Source: RGIG5579 sp045541915 (GTDB taxonomy: Bacteria > Bacillota > Clostridia > Oscillospirales > SIG627). From it: a stretch of 64,000 nt of DNA. Every line of letters starts with the position of its first letter. Position 1 is the stretch's first letter. This document shows, piece after piece, positions 18,422 through 27,727 of the stretch. Under the pieces are notes generated by a model that saw only the letters and a list, made by a program, of their open reading frames with translations, had not been told where the DNA came from and ran no database searches. A program made the translations under genes and the position numbers. Location: positions 137,854 through 201,853 of the forward strand of contig JAZQJZ010000012.1 of NCBI GenBank assembly GCA_045541915.1. The letters are read 5' to 3'.

Positions 18422-18607
18422 ATGGCAGTACCGAAGAGAAAAACATCCAGTGCAAGAAAGAATTCCAGACGTTCCAGCGTATGGAAATTGGAACAGCCCA
18501 CTCTGCAGAAGTGCCCCAACTGCGGTGCATACAATCTCCACAACAGAGTTTGCTCTGAGTGCGGACAGAAGGACGGCAAAGAAGTCATCAAGATCAAAGA
18601 AGACTAA
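18422..18607 (+). CDS. rpmF: 50S ribosomal protein L32
   Basis: 61 aa starting MAVPKRKTSSARKNSRRS, with a zinc ribbon CPNC...CSEC (about 37-53), the zinc-binding form of L32. The start is the ATG at 18422 after GGGAGG. It is co-transcribed with yceD. Confidence 0.97.
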   Translation: MAVPKRKTSSARKNSRRSSVWKLEQPTLQKCPNCGAYNLHNRVCSECGQKDGKEVIKIKED

Positions 18608-18629
18608 TTTGCACTATGCTCGTTTCCCG

Positions 18630-18655
18630 GTCTCCGCTGATCTTTCGGCGGAGAC
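18630..18655. other. Short hairpin downstream of rpmF
   Basis: GTCTCCGC (18630-18637) and GCGGAGAC (18648-18655) form an 8-bp perfect stem with a 10-nt loop just after rpmF. There is no T run, so it may be a processing or stability element rather than a terminator. Confidence 0.5.
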
Positions 18656-18669
18656 TCTATAACGGCACA

Positions 18670-18727
18670 TAAAGATATGTCTTTGGCATAGCCGAAAGGC
18701 TTTGGTGCCTAAGATGTATCTTTTTTT
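18670..18727 (+). terminator. Large hairpin terminator of the yceD-rpmF operon
   Basis: A long imperfect inverted repeat (AAAGATA...TATCTTT outside, AGCC-GAAA-GGCT tetraloop inside) ends in seven T residues. The apical GNRA-type GAAA loop is notable. Confidence 0.75.
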
Positions 18728-18764
18728 CATTTTTATACCAAAATCAGAAAGGAGGTCGGTTGAT

Positions 18765-20108
18765 TTGGTTACAGTAACGCAAGTGATCGAAAATTCTTTG
18801 GCCGAAAAGAGCGGAATTCGCGCAGGCGATGTTCTTCTGGCCATTGATTCTCACCCGGTACGCGATATTTTAGACTACCGTTTTTTTCTCACAGAAGAAA
18901 ATATCCTGTTATCCCTTATGCGCGAAGAAAGAGAATTTGAGGTTACCATCCGAAAGGGTCGATACGATGACATCGGACTGGAATTCGAAACCTTTTTGAT
19001 GGACAAGAAAAAGCGTTGCGCCAACAAGTGCATTTTCTGCTTTATTGACCAGAACCCTTGCGGAATGCGAGAAACCGTCTATTTTAAGGACGATGACACC
19101 CGGCTTTCTTTTTTAATGGGAAACTATGTGACCCTGACCAATGTTTCCGATGAAGAGCTCCAGCGGATCGTCACCATGCGTCTTAGTCCGGTGAATGTTT
19201 CCGTTCACACCACAAACCCGGATCTGAGAGTGAAAATGCTGGGCAACCCCAAGGCCGGACGGATCATGGAGCAACTCAAGATCCTGAAGGACGGCGGAAT
19301 TGACATCAACTGTCAGATCGTTTCCTGTAGCGGAATCAACGACGGCAAGGAGCTGGAAAGAACCATTCTGGATCTGGAAAAGCTCTACCCTGCCCTGCAA
19401 AGCATTGCCGTGGTTCCTGCCGGCTTGACCCGTCACCGCCAGAATCTGACGAAGATCACCCCTTACGAAAAGGCCTCTTCCAGAAGAATCATCGAAACGG
19501 TGGAAGCTTTTGCAGAAGCCTTTATGAAAAAATACGACACCCATCTGGTCTATGCGGCAGACGAATTTTATCTTTCTGCCGACATGGAATTGCCACCGGA
19601 AGAAGCCTATGACGGATATCCCCAATTGGACAACGGCGTGGGACTGCTTCGCAGCACCAGAGAAGAGATTTTGGATGAATTGGAATGGCGTTGGAACGAG
19701 GGAGAGTGGAAAACGCTTCCCAAAACGCCCCTTTCCATCACCCTGGCAACCGGAATGGCGGCAAAGGATTTTCTTTCGGAGATCTGCGAGAAAATCCGGG
19801 AAAAGCTCCCTTTTCTTTCTTTGAAGGTGTTACCCGTTGAGAATCACTTTTTCGGTGAAACGGTAACCGTTGCCGGATTGATCTGCGGCGGTGACCTTCT
19901 TCAAAGGGCTCTGGAAGCAAAACCGGAAATTCTTTTCATCCCGGCCGTTTGCCTTCGTCATGAAAGAGATAAGTTTTTGGACGATATGACCCTGGAAGAC
20001 TTGAAACAACAGCTGGACTGCCCCGTTTATACCATTGAAAACGGGATTCCCCTTTTGGACCAGATCGAGAATTTACTAAACGGGAGGGAATTATGTCAAA
20101 ACCCGTAA
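18765..20108 (+). CDS. DUF512 / PDZ-radical SAM protein
   Basis: The 447-aa protein has an N-terminal PDZ-like domain (SGIRAGDVLLAIDSHPV, about 16-32), a radical-SAM-type cysteine motif CANKCIFC (about 84-91) and the C-terminal DUF512 region. The family neighbours der and plsY in many Firmicutes and is of unknown function. The best start is a TTG at 18765 with GGAGG 9 nt upstream; an in-frame upstream TTG (18702) would lie inside the preceding terminator. It overlaps der by 16 bp. Confidence 0.85.
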   Translation: MVTVTQVIENSLAEKSGIRAGDVLLAIDSHPVRDILDYRFFLTEENILLSLMREEREFEVTIRKGRYDDIGLEFETFLMDKKKRCANKCIFCFIDQNPCGMRETVYFKDDDTRLSFLMGNYVTLTNVSDEELQRIVTMRLSPVNVSVHTTNPDLRVKMLGNPKAGRIMEQLKILKDGGIDINCQIVSCSGINDGKELERTILDLEKLYPALQSIAVVPAGLTRHRQNLTKITPYEKASSRRIIETVEAFAEAFMKKYDTHLVYAADEFYLSADMELPPEEAYDGYPQLDNGVGLLRSTREEILDELEWRWNEGEWKTLPKTPLSITLATGMAAKDFLSEICEKIREKLPFLSLKVLPVENHFFGETVTVAGLICGGDLLQRALEAKPEILFIPAVCLRHERDKFLDDMTLEDLKQQLDCPVYTIENGIPLLDQIENLLNGRELCQNP

Positions 20109-21424
20109 TCGCCATCGTTGGCAGACCCAACGTTGGAAAAAGTACATTTTTTAATAAGCTTTCCGGCGAACGAATTTCCATTGTGGATGACGTTCCCGGT
20201 GTGACCCGCGACCGGATCTACTATGAAACCGAGTGGTGCGGCAGAAAAATGGTTCTCATTGATACCGGCGGTATTGAACCCGGAAGCGGCGATGAGATTC
20301 TTTCTCACATTGAAGAGCAGGCCTACCTTGCCATGGACGCTGCCGATGTCATCATTTTTATGACCGACATCCGATCCGGTGTGACCGCTGCCGACCGGGA
20401 AATCGCCACCATTCTCAAGCGCAGCAAAAAGCCGGTGATTCTGGCAGTCAACAAGGTGGACTCCATCGGCGCTCTGCCACCGGAGTTTTACGAATTTTAT
20501 GAACTGGGTGTGGAAAACGGCCCCTTTGCCCTTTCCTCCATTCACGGTACCGGAAGCGGTGACATCCTGGAAGAGGTGGTACGGCTCCTTGGTCCATCTG
20601 ACGGCGAGGAAGAGGACGAGGATGTGATTAATGTTGCCGTGATCGGCAAGCCAAATTCCGGAAAAAGCAGCTTGATCAATGCCGTTTTGGGCGAGAACCG
20701 CGTGATTGTCTCCCCGGTGGCAGGCACCACAAGAGATGCCATTGATACCCGAGTGGAAAATCAGCACGGGATCTTCAACTTCATTGATACCGCCGGAATC
20801 CGCCGGGCATCCAAAATTGATGACCGCATTGAGAAATACAGTGTTCTTCGAGCAAAATTGGCCGTGGAACGAAGCGATGTTTGCATTATTATGGTGGATG
20901 CTTACGAGGGCATCACCAGTCAAGATGCCACCATTGCAGGTCTGGCGCACGAAGCCGGAAAGGCCTGTATCATCTGTATGAACAAGTGGGATCTGCCGGA
21001 GAAAGACAATGATTCCGTGAAAAATGCAACCAAAAAGGTGTTTGATATTCTTCCCTTTATGCAATATGCACCGGTGCTCTTCATCTCTGCCAAAACCGGG
21101 CTTCGGATCGACAAGATCTTTGAGCACATCAATTATGTGAACATGCAGGCTTCTACCCGCATTTCCACCGGTATGCTCAACGATATGCTCAATGAAGCCA
21201 CCACCAGAGTTCAGCCGCCCAGTGATAAGGGAAGAAGGCTGAAGATCTACTATATGACGCAGGTCAGTGTGAAGCCGCCGAAATTCGTTGTATTCTGCAA
21301 CAGCGAAAAGCTCTTTCATTTTACCTATCAACGTTACATTGAAAACTGCTTAAGAGAGACCTTTGGATTCAAAGGTACACCGATTCAATTTGTAATCAGA
21401 GAAAGGACAAAGGAAGAATCATGA
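20093..21424 (+). CDS. der: Ribosome biogenesis GTPase Der (EngA)
   Basis: 443 aa with two tandem GTPase domains: G1 motifs GRPNVGKST (10-18) and GKPNSGKSS (about 186), two DTGG/DTAG G3 motifs, NKVD and NKWD G4 motifs, and a C-terminal KH-like domain. It is needed for 50S subunit assembly. The start overlaps the DUF512 gene and the stop overlaps plsY by 4 bp, so the block is translationally coupled. Confidence 0.97.
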   Translation: MSKPVIAIVGRPNVGKSTFFNKLSGERISIVDDVPGVTRDRIYYETEWCGRKMVLIDTGGIEPGSGDEILSHIEEQAYLAMDAADVIIFMTDIRSGVTAADREIATILKRSKKPVILAVNKVDSIGALPPEFYEFYELGVENGPFALSSIHGTGSGDILEEVVRLLGPSDGEEEDEDVINVAVIGKPNSGKSSLINAVLGENRVIVSPVAGTTRDAIDTRVENQHGIFNFIDTAGIRRASKIDDRIEKYSVLRAKLAVERSDVCIIMVDAYEGITSQDATIAGLAHEAGKACIICMNKWDLPEKDNDSVKNATKKVFDILPFMQYAPVLFISAKTGLRIDKIFEHINYVNMQASTRISTGMLNDMLNEATTRVQPPSDKGRRLKIYYMTQVSVKPPKFVVFCNSEKLFHFTYQRYIENCLRETFGFKGTPIQFVIRERTKEES

Positions 21425-22110
21425 GATATTTCTTTCCCTCTGCCATTGACGAATGGGGTTTTCTTGGCTATTTGTTAAACGGAAAAAGCGGCGCCGCTTT
21501 CATTGCACTTCTGGTGGCCGGCTATCTTTTCAGCGCTTTGATCGCCTATTTTTTGGGAAGCATCAATTCCGCTGTGATCATTTCCAAAAAGATCTTCGGT
21601 TATGACGTAAGAGATTACGGCTCGGGAAACGCCGGAATGACCAATATGTTCCGCACCTTCGGAAAAAAGGCCGGCTTTCTCACGCTGGCCGGAGATGTGG
21701 TAAAAGCCCTGATCGCCGTTTCTGTCGGCTTTTTGGTTCTGGGTGTTTCCGGCCAGTATATGGCAGGATTCTGCTGCATTTTGGGACATGTATTTCCCAT
21801 TTACTTCAAATTCAAAGGTGGGAAGGGCGTGATCGTAGGTGCCATTACGGTGCTTCTGATCGATCCGATCGTGTTTTTGGTTCTCATTGGCATTTTTGGT
21901 TTGATGTTCTTTGCGTCCCAGATCATTTCTGCCTCCAGCATTACTGCGGCCTTCTTTTATCCTCTGGTGGTTTATGCATTCAACGGTCCCGGCATTCACA
22001 TTTTCTTTGCTCTATTTATGGGACTGTTTATCATTGCCATGCACAAGGACAACATTCACCGAATGATCAACAGAACAGAAAAGAAATTTGTAATCAAAAA
22101 GGATAAATAA
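21421..22110 (+). CDS. plsY: Glycerol-3-phosphate acyltransferase PlsY
   Basis: An integral membrane enzyme transferring acyl from acyl-phosphate to glycerol-3-phosphate. The 229 aa include about five helices and the PlsY motifs GSINSAVIIS (about 41-50), YGSGNAGMTNMFR (near 62-74) and FKGGKG (near 136). An N-terminal extension of about 20 aa relative to typical PlsY is visible. ATGA overlap with der. Confidence 0.95.
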   Translation: MRYFFPSAIDEWGFLGYLLNGKSGAAFIALLVAGYLFSALIAYFLGSINSAVIISKKIFGYDVRDYGSGNAGMTNMFRTFGKKAGFLTLAGDVVKALIAVSVGFLVLGVSGQYMAGFCCILGHVFPIYFKFKGGKGVIVGAITVLLIDPIVFLVLIGIFGLMFFASQIISASSITAAFFYPLVVYAFNGPGIHIFFALFMGLFIIAMHKDNIHRMINRTEKKFVIKKDK

Positions 22111-23238
22111 ATGAACAAGGTTTCCTTTTACCGCACCGAACATTACGATGTGGAAAAGCTTTGTGCAATCGTAGAAAGGATCATCTCTGACCACGGAGGC
22201 TGGGATACGCTTTTTGCCAAAGGAAAAAAGGTTGTCATCAAACCAAATCTTGTGGTGAAAAAGAAGCCCGAGGGCTGCGCCACCACGCACCCTGCCATTT
22301 TGGAAGCGGTGATCCGATGCCTGTTGCCTCACACCAAGGATATCACCGTGGCAGAATGTCCCGGCGGTCCTAACACCGAAGCCCTCTTATCCGTCATTTA
22401 CAAGGATACCGGGATCTTCCAGGTCTGTGAGCGATATCAGATTCCCATCCAAATGAAAATGACTCCGGTGACCCTGAAAAACCCCTCCCCCATCAGCGCC
22501 GGTGAAGTGGATGTACTGGAGATATTCACCCAGGCAGATGTTTTCATCAACCTGGCAAAAATGAAGACCCATTCCCTTACCACGGTGACCGGGTGCGCAA
22601 AAAATCTTTACGGCACCATTCCGGGAATGAAGAAAATCGAATATCACGCGGCCTTTCCCCAGGTGGAGGCGTTTTCCGGCTTGATCTGTGATCTCAACCG
22701 TCTTCTCCCCCCCACTCTTTCCATTTTGGACGGCGTATGGGGAATGGAGAAAGATGGCCCCTCCGGCGGTATTCCTAAATTTGCCGGCGGTGTTTTGGGC
22801 GGCACCAATACCTTTGCAGTGGATCTGGCTATGTGCCGCTTTATGGGAGTGGATCCCGCCCTTTCTCCCATTTTAAATCAAGCGGAAAAGAACGGTTTAT
22901 TTGACGGAAGGATCACCGTAGTGGGAGACGATCTGGAAGAAGCCAAGCCTACCCCCTTCCTTCTGCCGGATAGCCAGAAAAAGAATCTTTTGCGGGATTT
23001 CCCCAATCTGTTTGGCGGAAAACTGGCTCGCTACCTTTCTCCCCGTCCTAAGATCACTCCTTCTCGCTGCATCGGATGCGGCGAATGCGCCCGTTTATGT
23101 CCTCAAAAGACCATTGTGATTCAAAACAAAAAAGCGCATATCATCAAAAAGAATTGCATCCGCTGCTGGTGCTGCCAGGAGCTTTGTCCCAAAAAAGCAG
23201 TAAAAACACAAAGCCACTGGTTTTTGAAATATCTTTGA
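22111..23238 (+). CDS. DUF362 protein with C-terminal 2[4Fe-4S] ferredoxin domain
   Basis: The 375-aa protein has the DUF362 domain (about 40-265, including VVIKPNLV and KMKTHSLTTVTGCAKNLYGTIPG). A ferredoxin module follows at the C terminus with two clusters, CIGCGECARLCP and CIRCWCCQELCP. It is likely an electron-transfer protein in the cytoplasm; the partner is unknown. The ATG directly follows the plsY stop. In many relatives gpsA or spoIVA follows plsY, so this neighbour is variable. Confidence 0.85.
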   Translation: MNKVSFYRTEHYDVEKLCAIVERIISDHGGWDTLFAKGKKVVIKPNLVVKKKPEGCATTHPAILEAVIRCLLPHTKDITVAECPGGPNTEALLSVIYKDTGIFQVCERYQIPIQMKMTPVTLKNPSPISAGEVDVLEIFTQADVFINLAKMKTHSLTTVTGCAKNLYGTIPGMKKIEYHAAFPQVEAFSGLICDLNRLLPPTLSILDGVWGMEKDGPSGGIPKFAGGVLGGTNTFAVDLAMCRFMGVDPALSPILNQAEKNGLFDGRITVVGDDLEEAKPTPFLLPDSQKKNLLRDFPNLFGGKLARYLSPRPKITPSRCIGCGECARLCPQKTIVIQNKKAHIIKKNCIRCWCCQELCPKKAVKTQSHWFLKYL

Positions 23239-23250
23239 AAGGATGCCCTT

Positions 23251-24105
23251 ATGGAATCCATCACCCTTTCTGCTCACGCCAAGATCAATCTGACCCTTTC
23301 CATTACCGGAAAACGGGAAGACGGATACCACACGCTGGAAAGCGTGATGCAGGAGATTTCCCTTGCCGATACGGTCAAAGTTGAAACGATTCCTTGCGGC
23401 ATTGCCATTTTCTGTAATCGCCCCGGAATCCCCACTGATGAAAAAAACCTTTGCTACAAGGCGGCAAAGCTTTATTTTGATGCTGCCGAACGGATGGGCG
23501 GAGTCAAGATCGATCTGATCAAATGCATCCCGGACGGCGCCGGAATGGGTGGAGGAAGCTCCGATGCGGCAGCCGTTCTCAAAGCACTGCATCAGCTTTA
23601 TCCCGCCCCAGTGAATCTTCCGGAAATCGCCCTTCGTGTGGGCGCAGATGTTCCCTTTTTCCTAATGGGAAAAACTGCACTATGCCAGGGAATCGGCGAG
23701 GTGCTAACGCCCTTGACCTTTTCCGGAAAAGAAGCTCTTTTCTGTGTGGTGGCCAAAACCTGCCCCGGTCTTTCCACACCGGAGATCTATGGGCGATTTG
23801 ATTCCCTTTGCTCGGAAAAGCCCCTTTCTCCGTCAGCGGCACAATGGGAGGATGCCTTGGAGAAGGGTGATATGAAAACCTTCTTTTCCTTGATGCAAAA
23901 TGACCTGGAGCTTCCGGCTATTACCCTGCGGCCCGAAATTGCCCGGTGCAAGGAAGCCCTCCTTTCTCTCAAAGCCGATGCGGCTATGATGACCGGCTCC
24001 GGCAGCGCCGTTTTCGGTCTGTTTTTCCAAGAAAAAGCAGCACGAGGTGCGGTCTTGGCATTGAACAAAGCAGGCGCAGAGGCACATTTTTGCACTTTGA
24101 TTTGA
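23251..24105 (+). CDS. ispE: 4-diphosphocytidyl-2-C-methyl-D-erythritol kinase
   Basis: A GHMP kinase of the MEP isoprenoid pathway, 284 aa. Visible are the N-terminal AHAKINLTLSITGKREDGYHTLESVM, the ATP loop PDGAGMGGGSSDAAA (about 91-105), GADVPFFL (about 131) and the C-terminal MTGSGSAVFG. Its presence indicates the MEP rather than mevalonate route. It is the last gene before a strong terminator. Confidence 0.95.
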   Translation: MESITLSAHAKINLTLSITGKREDGYHTLESVMQEISLADTVKVETIPCGIAIFCNRPGIPTDEKNLCYKAAKLYFDAAERMGGVKIDLIKCIPDGAGMGGGSSDAAAVLKALHQLYPAPVNLPEIALRVGADVPFFLMGKTALCQGIGEVLTPLTFSGKEALFCVVAKTCPGLSTPEIYGRFDSLCSEKPLSPSAAQWEDALEKGDMKTFFSLMQNDLELPAITLRPEIARCKEALLSLKADAAMMTGSGSAVFGLFFQEKAARGAVLALNKAGAEAHFCTLI

Positions 24106-24132
24106 TTAAACAAGAAAAAAACACATCATAAT

Positions 24133-24168
24133 AGCTTCGCAGAGCAATTCTGCGAAGCTTATTTTTTT
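24133..24168 (+). terminator. Terminator after ispE
   Basis: AGCTTCGCAGA/TCTGCGAAGCT perfect 11-bp stem, 5-nt loop, followed by a T run. Confidence 0.9.
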
Positions 24169-24186
24169 GAAAGGATACATAGTGCA

Positions 24187-24804
24187 ATGAGTAGCAAAAC
24201 GGTCAAAGCCTTTCTTTTTTGGGGACTTGCCATTCTGATCCTGTTCGTGATCAGCCCCATCGCCGGAGCAGAAAACCTTTACGGATCGGTGATCCGGATC
24301 CACGTGATCGCTGATTCCGACTCCCCTCAGGATCAGGAACAAAAGCTTTTGGTGCGTGATCGGATCGTGGAATATGCCAAGGAGCATTTTTCCAAAGTAG
24401 AAAATGTGGATCAAGCGAAAAAGGAAATTGAAAAGAATCAAAAGGAAATTTGTCAAGTCGCCAAAAGTGCCTTGCAGGAGGTGGGATGCCAGGACGAGGT
24501 TGAAGTATCCTTGACCCGTGAATATTACCCTACCAGGGAATATCAGTCCCTTTTTCTTCCCTCCGGGAGTTACCTTTCCTTGCAAGTGAAAATCGGCTCC
24601 GCTTCCGGGCGAAACTGGTGGTGTGTGCTTTTCCCACCCATGTGTCTGGACAGTGCCGTGGGAAAGGAAGATGCGCTTTTGGACGTGGGAATGAATAAAG
24701 AAAACGTGAAAACCGTAACACAAAACGGAACGTCCTACAAGGTTCGATTTAAGATTCTGGAAATATGGTCCTCAGCAAGAGAAAAAATCCAACGCATTTT
24801 TTGA
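24187..24804 (+). CDS. spoIIR: Stage II sporulation protein R
   Basis: The 205-aa exported signalling protein made in the forespore that triggers SpoIIGA processing of pro-sigma-E in the mother cell. It has an N-terminal hydrophobic segment (about 9-25) and the family motifs RIHVIADSDSPQDQEQKLLVRD (about 37-58) and GRNWWCVLFPPMC (about 138-150). It marks the organism as a sporeformer. It is separated from ispE by a terminator, which fits compartment-specific expression, though I could not place a sigma-F promoter confidently. Confidence 0.93.
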   Translation: MSSKTVKAFLFWGLAILILFVISPIAGAENLYGSVIRIHVIADSDSPQDQEQKLLVRDRIVEYAKEHFSKVENVDQAKKEIEKNQKEICQVAKSALQEVGCQDEVEVSLTREYYPTREYQSLFLPSGSYLSLQVKIGSASGRNWWCVLFPPMCLDSAVGKEDALLDVGMNKENVKTVTQNGTSYKVRFKILEIWSSAREKIQRIF

Positions 24805-24871
24805 AAAAAGGTCTTTTCATTTCACTGCCGGAATGATATACTGGAAAAAAGAAATTCATTAGGCGGAAAAA

Positions 24872-26332
24872 ATGAATCAAAAAACACGAAAACAAAAGCT
24901 CTTTTCCAAAAAGATCGCTTTTCTTTCCGGAAGGCTTCTGGTAGCCTTGATCGCGGTTGGTTTGGGTGCCCTTCTTGTCATGTGGGATATGGGCATTGTG
25001 GACCTTCCGTTTTTAATCCGGAAGGATCGAAGAGATCCCATTACGGAAGAAGAGAAAGAAGAGCCGGACGTGATCACCCAGGAGATGGTGTTGGTGGATT
25101 GGGAGGGCTTTGCCCGTTCCAATATCAATGCCCTCTACGATCTTTCCTTTTTGGAGGACGGATTCGATCGGGTTACCCCTGACGTTTTTGATGGCGAGAC
25201 CATGTCCCTTTTGAAAACAAGACTCCCCAACAAAGAATATACCACCTCCATGGGCTTTCTCATTGACCCGGACGGAGTGATCCGCTTTGCAAAAAATTTG
25301 GTGGCTCTTCCGGACAGTGAAAGTTATTCTCTGACCCATTGGCGCGATCGGAATGGAAGTCCCATTTTTCAGCATAAAGAGTCTATGGAATACTTTGTTT
25401 TGGATTCCAAAACCTCTTCCTGGACCCCGGCTTCTTTCTACCATTTCACCGACGACAGAGGCATCGATTTTGCTATGCCGGCTACCTACGGTATGAGCGA
25501 GAGCACCTATCTTATCTATCAAGAAGGAAAATACGGATATGGCGGCACATATCTTGACGGCAGACGAAAAAAAGAACTGAACATTGAGCCGCAATATACC
25601 ACCGCTTTCCAATATTCCGAAGGCATTGCCGTAATGGCAGATGAAAATGGAAAAATCACCTTAAGAGGCAACGACGGAAGTGAGATTTTCACAGAGCTTT
25701 CCTTGGTCCTTCCGGAGAAAAAAGGCATGGAAAGCCTGGGTTTCCAGTATTTTGATCACGGGCTTTTGCGTGTGGTTTTCGCCACTTACGGAGAAGATGG
25801 GGGCCTGACCCAAACCCGAGAGGGCGTCATTGATACCAGCGGAAAGGAATTTTCCATTCCGGATGGGTTCCGGGTGGTCTCTTATTACGACGGAGTATTC
25901 ACCCTTACCGACGGCGCCCTGTTTGGTTACTATTCCTTCAAAGGCGAGTGGATTGCCTCCCCGGTTTACTACGGTGCAAGACCTTTTTTTGAGGGACTTG
26001 CCGTTGTGCAAAACGAAGAAGGAAAAGAGGGCTTGATCGACTTAAAGGGTAATGTGGTTTTGCCCTTGGCTTTTGATTCTGTAGAGAATTTTTCGGAAGG
26101 GGTCGCTTTGGTTCATTCTGAGGGAGTGGGTGTGTTCCTTCTTTCCAAAATAAACGGTGTTTATTCCCATGAATACAATGGAGAAAAGGTGCCTACAACC
26201 ACCGTCCTTTATACCAAGATCACTTTAACCCGCGGACCTCTCAACACCTTCCGGGAGGACGATGAAGTGATTGTAGACCGTCCCATTAAGACCACCTCAA
26301 GCCGCCCCCAGCTCCCGGAATTCTGGCAGTAA
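24872..26332 (+). CDS. WG-repeat protein with N-terminal membrane anchor
   Basis: The 486-aa protein has a basic N terminus and one transmembrane helix (about 18-40), then a long extracytoplasmic region with WG-type repeats such as YGYGGTYLDGRRKKELNIEPQYTTAFQYSEGIAVMAD and GYYSFKGEWIASPVYYGARPFFEGLAVVQ. Such beta-hairpin repeats usually mediate surface interactions. A TATACT with a poor -35 lies about 30 bp upstream. Its own terminator follows, so it is monocistronic. The ligand is unknown. Confidence 0.8.
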   Translation: MNQKTRKQKLFSKKIAFLSGRLLVALIAVGLGALLVMWDMGIVDLPFLIRKDRRDPITEEEKEEPDVITQEMVLVDWEGFARSNINALYDLSFLEDGFDRVTPDVFDGETMSLLKTRLPNKEYTTSMGFLIDPDGVIRFAKNLVALPDSESYSLTHWRDRNGSPIFQHKESMEYFVLDSKTSSWTPASFYHFTDDRGIDFAMPATYGMSESTYLIYQEGKYGYGGTYLDGRRKKELNIEPQYTTAFQYSEGIAVMADENGKITLRGNDGSEIFTELSLVLPEKKGMESLGFQYFDHGLLRVVFATYGEDGGLTQTREGVIDTSGKEFSIPDGFRVVSYYDGVFTLTDGALFGYYSFKGEWIASPVYYGARPFFEGLAVVQNEEGKEGLIDLKGNVVLPLAFDSVENFSEGVALVHSEGVGVFLLSKINGVYSHEYNGEKVPTTTVLYTKITLTRGPLNTFREDDEVIVDRPIKTTSSRPQLPEFWQ

Positions 26333-26346
26333 GAAACAAAAAACGA

Positions 26347-26380
26347 AACAAAGGAGGCCTTTTTCAGGCTTCCTTTTGTT
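26347..26380 (+). terminator. Terminator of the WG-repeat gene
   Basis: AACAAAGGA-GCCT/AGGC-TCCTTTTGTT hairpin with a small internal mismatch. Confidence 0.7.
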
Positions 26381-26395
26381 ATTTCCGTAAAAAAA

Positions 26396-26424
26396 TTGAC
26401 ATTATTCCGCGATTGTGCTAATAT
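26396..26424 (+). promoter_or_regulatory. Promoter of the UDP-sugar pyrophosphorylase gene
   Basis: TTGACA (26396-26401) and TAATAT (26419-26424) with a 17-bp spacer. Confidence 0.8.
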
Positions 26425-26459
26425 TTCAAGGAGATCAAACTTTTGAAAGGATTGGAATC

Positions 26460-27686
26460 ATGACGAATTTTGAACAGTTAAAGCACTACGGCCAGGAACA
26501 CCTGCTCCGTTATTATGATGAACTAAATGATCAGGAGAAAAAATCCCTGATCGAGCAGATCAACGCTGCCGATTTTTCTCTTTTGGATGAACTGAAAAAC
26601 AAGGAAAATGCTGTAAACGACGAGGGCGCCGGACAGCTCTCTCCCTTGGGCGCACTGGAAATTGATGAGATCAAGAAAAAGAGAGATGAATACGAAAAAG
26701 TAGGAATCCAGGCTTTAAAGGAAGGCAAGGTTGCCGCACTGCTTCTGGGTGGCGGTCAGGGCACCCGTCTTGGCTTTGACGGCCCCAAAGGCTCCTATAA
26801 TATTGGTGTGACCCGTGATTTTTACATTTTCGAGGCACAAATCAATAATATGCTGGATGTTTGCAAAAAGGCAGACTGCTTTTTCCCTCTGGTCATTATG
26901 ACCTCTGATAAAAATGATGAAGAAACCAGACGCTTTTTGAAGGAGCACCAATATTTTGGTTATCCCGAAGAAAAGATCCGTTTCTTCCGCCAGGAAATGG
27001 CGCCCAGCTGCGATTACAACGGCAAGATCTACCTGGAGGGCAAGGGTCAGCTTTCCCTGTCTCCCAACGGAAACGGCGGTTGGTTCAAGTCCTTGGTCAA
27101 GGCCGGTCTTGACAAAGAATTGAAGGACAGCGGTGTAGAATGGATCAATGTATTCTCGATGGACAATGTGCTTCAAAGAATTTGCGATCCTGTATTCATC
27201 GGTGCCACCATTCTCTCCGGAAGAAACTGCGGTGCCAAGGTGGTTGCCAAAAATGCCCCCGGTGAAAAAGTCGGCGCTCTTTGCTTGAAAGACGGCCTTC
27301 CCACCATTGTGGAATACTATGAAATGGGCGATGAGCTGGCTGCAGAATTGGACGAAAACGGAAAGCTGAAATACCGCTTCGGTGTCATTCTCAATTATCT
27401 GTTCAGCATGAAGAGAATGTATGAGATCGTAGATGGCAAAATGCCCCTCCACATTGTGGAAAAGAAGATTCCTCATCTGAACGAAAAAGGAGAATTGGTC
27501 AAGCCGGAAAAGGAAAATGGATATAAGTTCGAATATCTTGCCATTGATACCGTCCGTGATATGCTCACCTGCCTTTCCTTCGAGGTGGAACGGGAAAAGG
27601 AATTTGCTCCCATCAAAAACAAGGAAGGCGTTGACTCTGTGGTTTCCGCAAGAGCGCTGCTTGAAAAGAACGGCGTAAAGTGCTAA
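26460..27686 (+). CDS. Eukaryotic-type UDP-sugar pyrophosphorylase
   Basis: The 408-aa protein is of the UDPGP/UAP family (UTP plus GlcNAc-1-P or hexose-1-P to UDP-sugar). It has the nucleotide loop LLLGGGQGTRLGFDGPKGSYNI (about 94-115), MTSDKND, the uridine region INVFSMDNVLQRICDP, and a VVAKNAPGEKVGALC segment. This eukaryotic-like type replaces or supplements GlmU/GalU in some Clostridia. The start is ATG at 26460 after AAAGGA. Which sugar is used cannot be read from the sequence. Confidence 0.88.
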   Translation: MTNFEQLKHYGQEHLLRYYDELNDQEKKSLIEQINAADFSLLDELKNKENAVNDEGAGQLSPLGALEIDEIKKKRDEYEKVGIQALKEGKVAALLLGGGQGTRLGFDGPKGSYNIGVTRDFYIFEAQINNMLDVCKKADCFFPLVIMTSDKNDEETRRFLKEHQYFGYPEEKIRFFRQEMAPSCDYNGKIYLEGKGQLSLSPNGNGGWFKSLVKAGLDKELKDSGVEWINVFSMDNVLQRICDPVFIGATILSGRNCGAKVVAKNAPGEKVGALCLKDGLPTIVEYYEMGDELAAELDENGKLKYRFGVILNYLFSMKRMYEIVDGKMPLHIVEKKIPHLNEKGELVKPEKENGYKFEYLAIDTVRDMLTCLSFEVEREKEFAPIKNKEGVDSVVSARALLEKNGVKC

Positions 27687-27692
27687 AAAGAA

Positions 27693-27724
27693 AAAAAGGA
27701 TACACAAAACCGTGTATCCTTTTT
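27693..27724. terminator. Bidirectional terminator
   Basis: AAAAAGGATACAC/GTGTATCCTTTTT stem between the convergent pyrophosphorylase and LysR genes. Confidence 0.85.
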
Positions 27725-27727
27725 CTT

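Noticed and set aside
20096..21331. 411-aa minus-strand open frame opposite der
   Set aside because: The plus-strand Der protein is unambiguous and conserved; the antisense frame has no motif.
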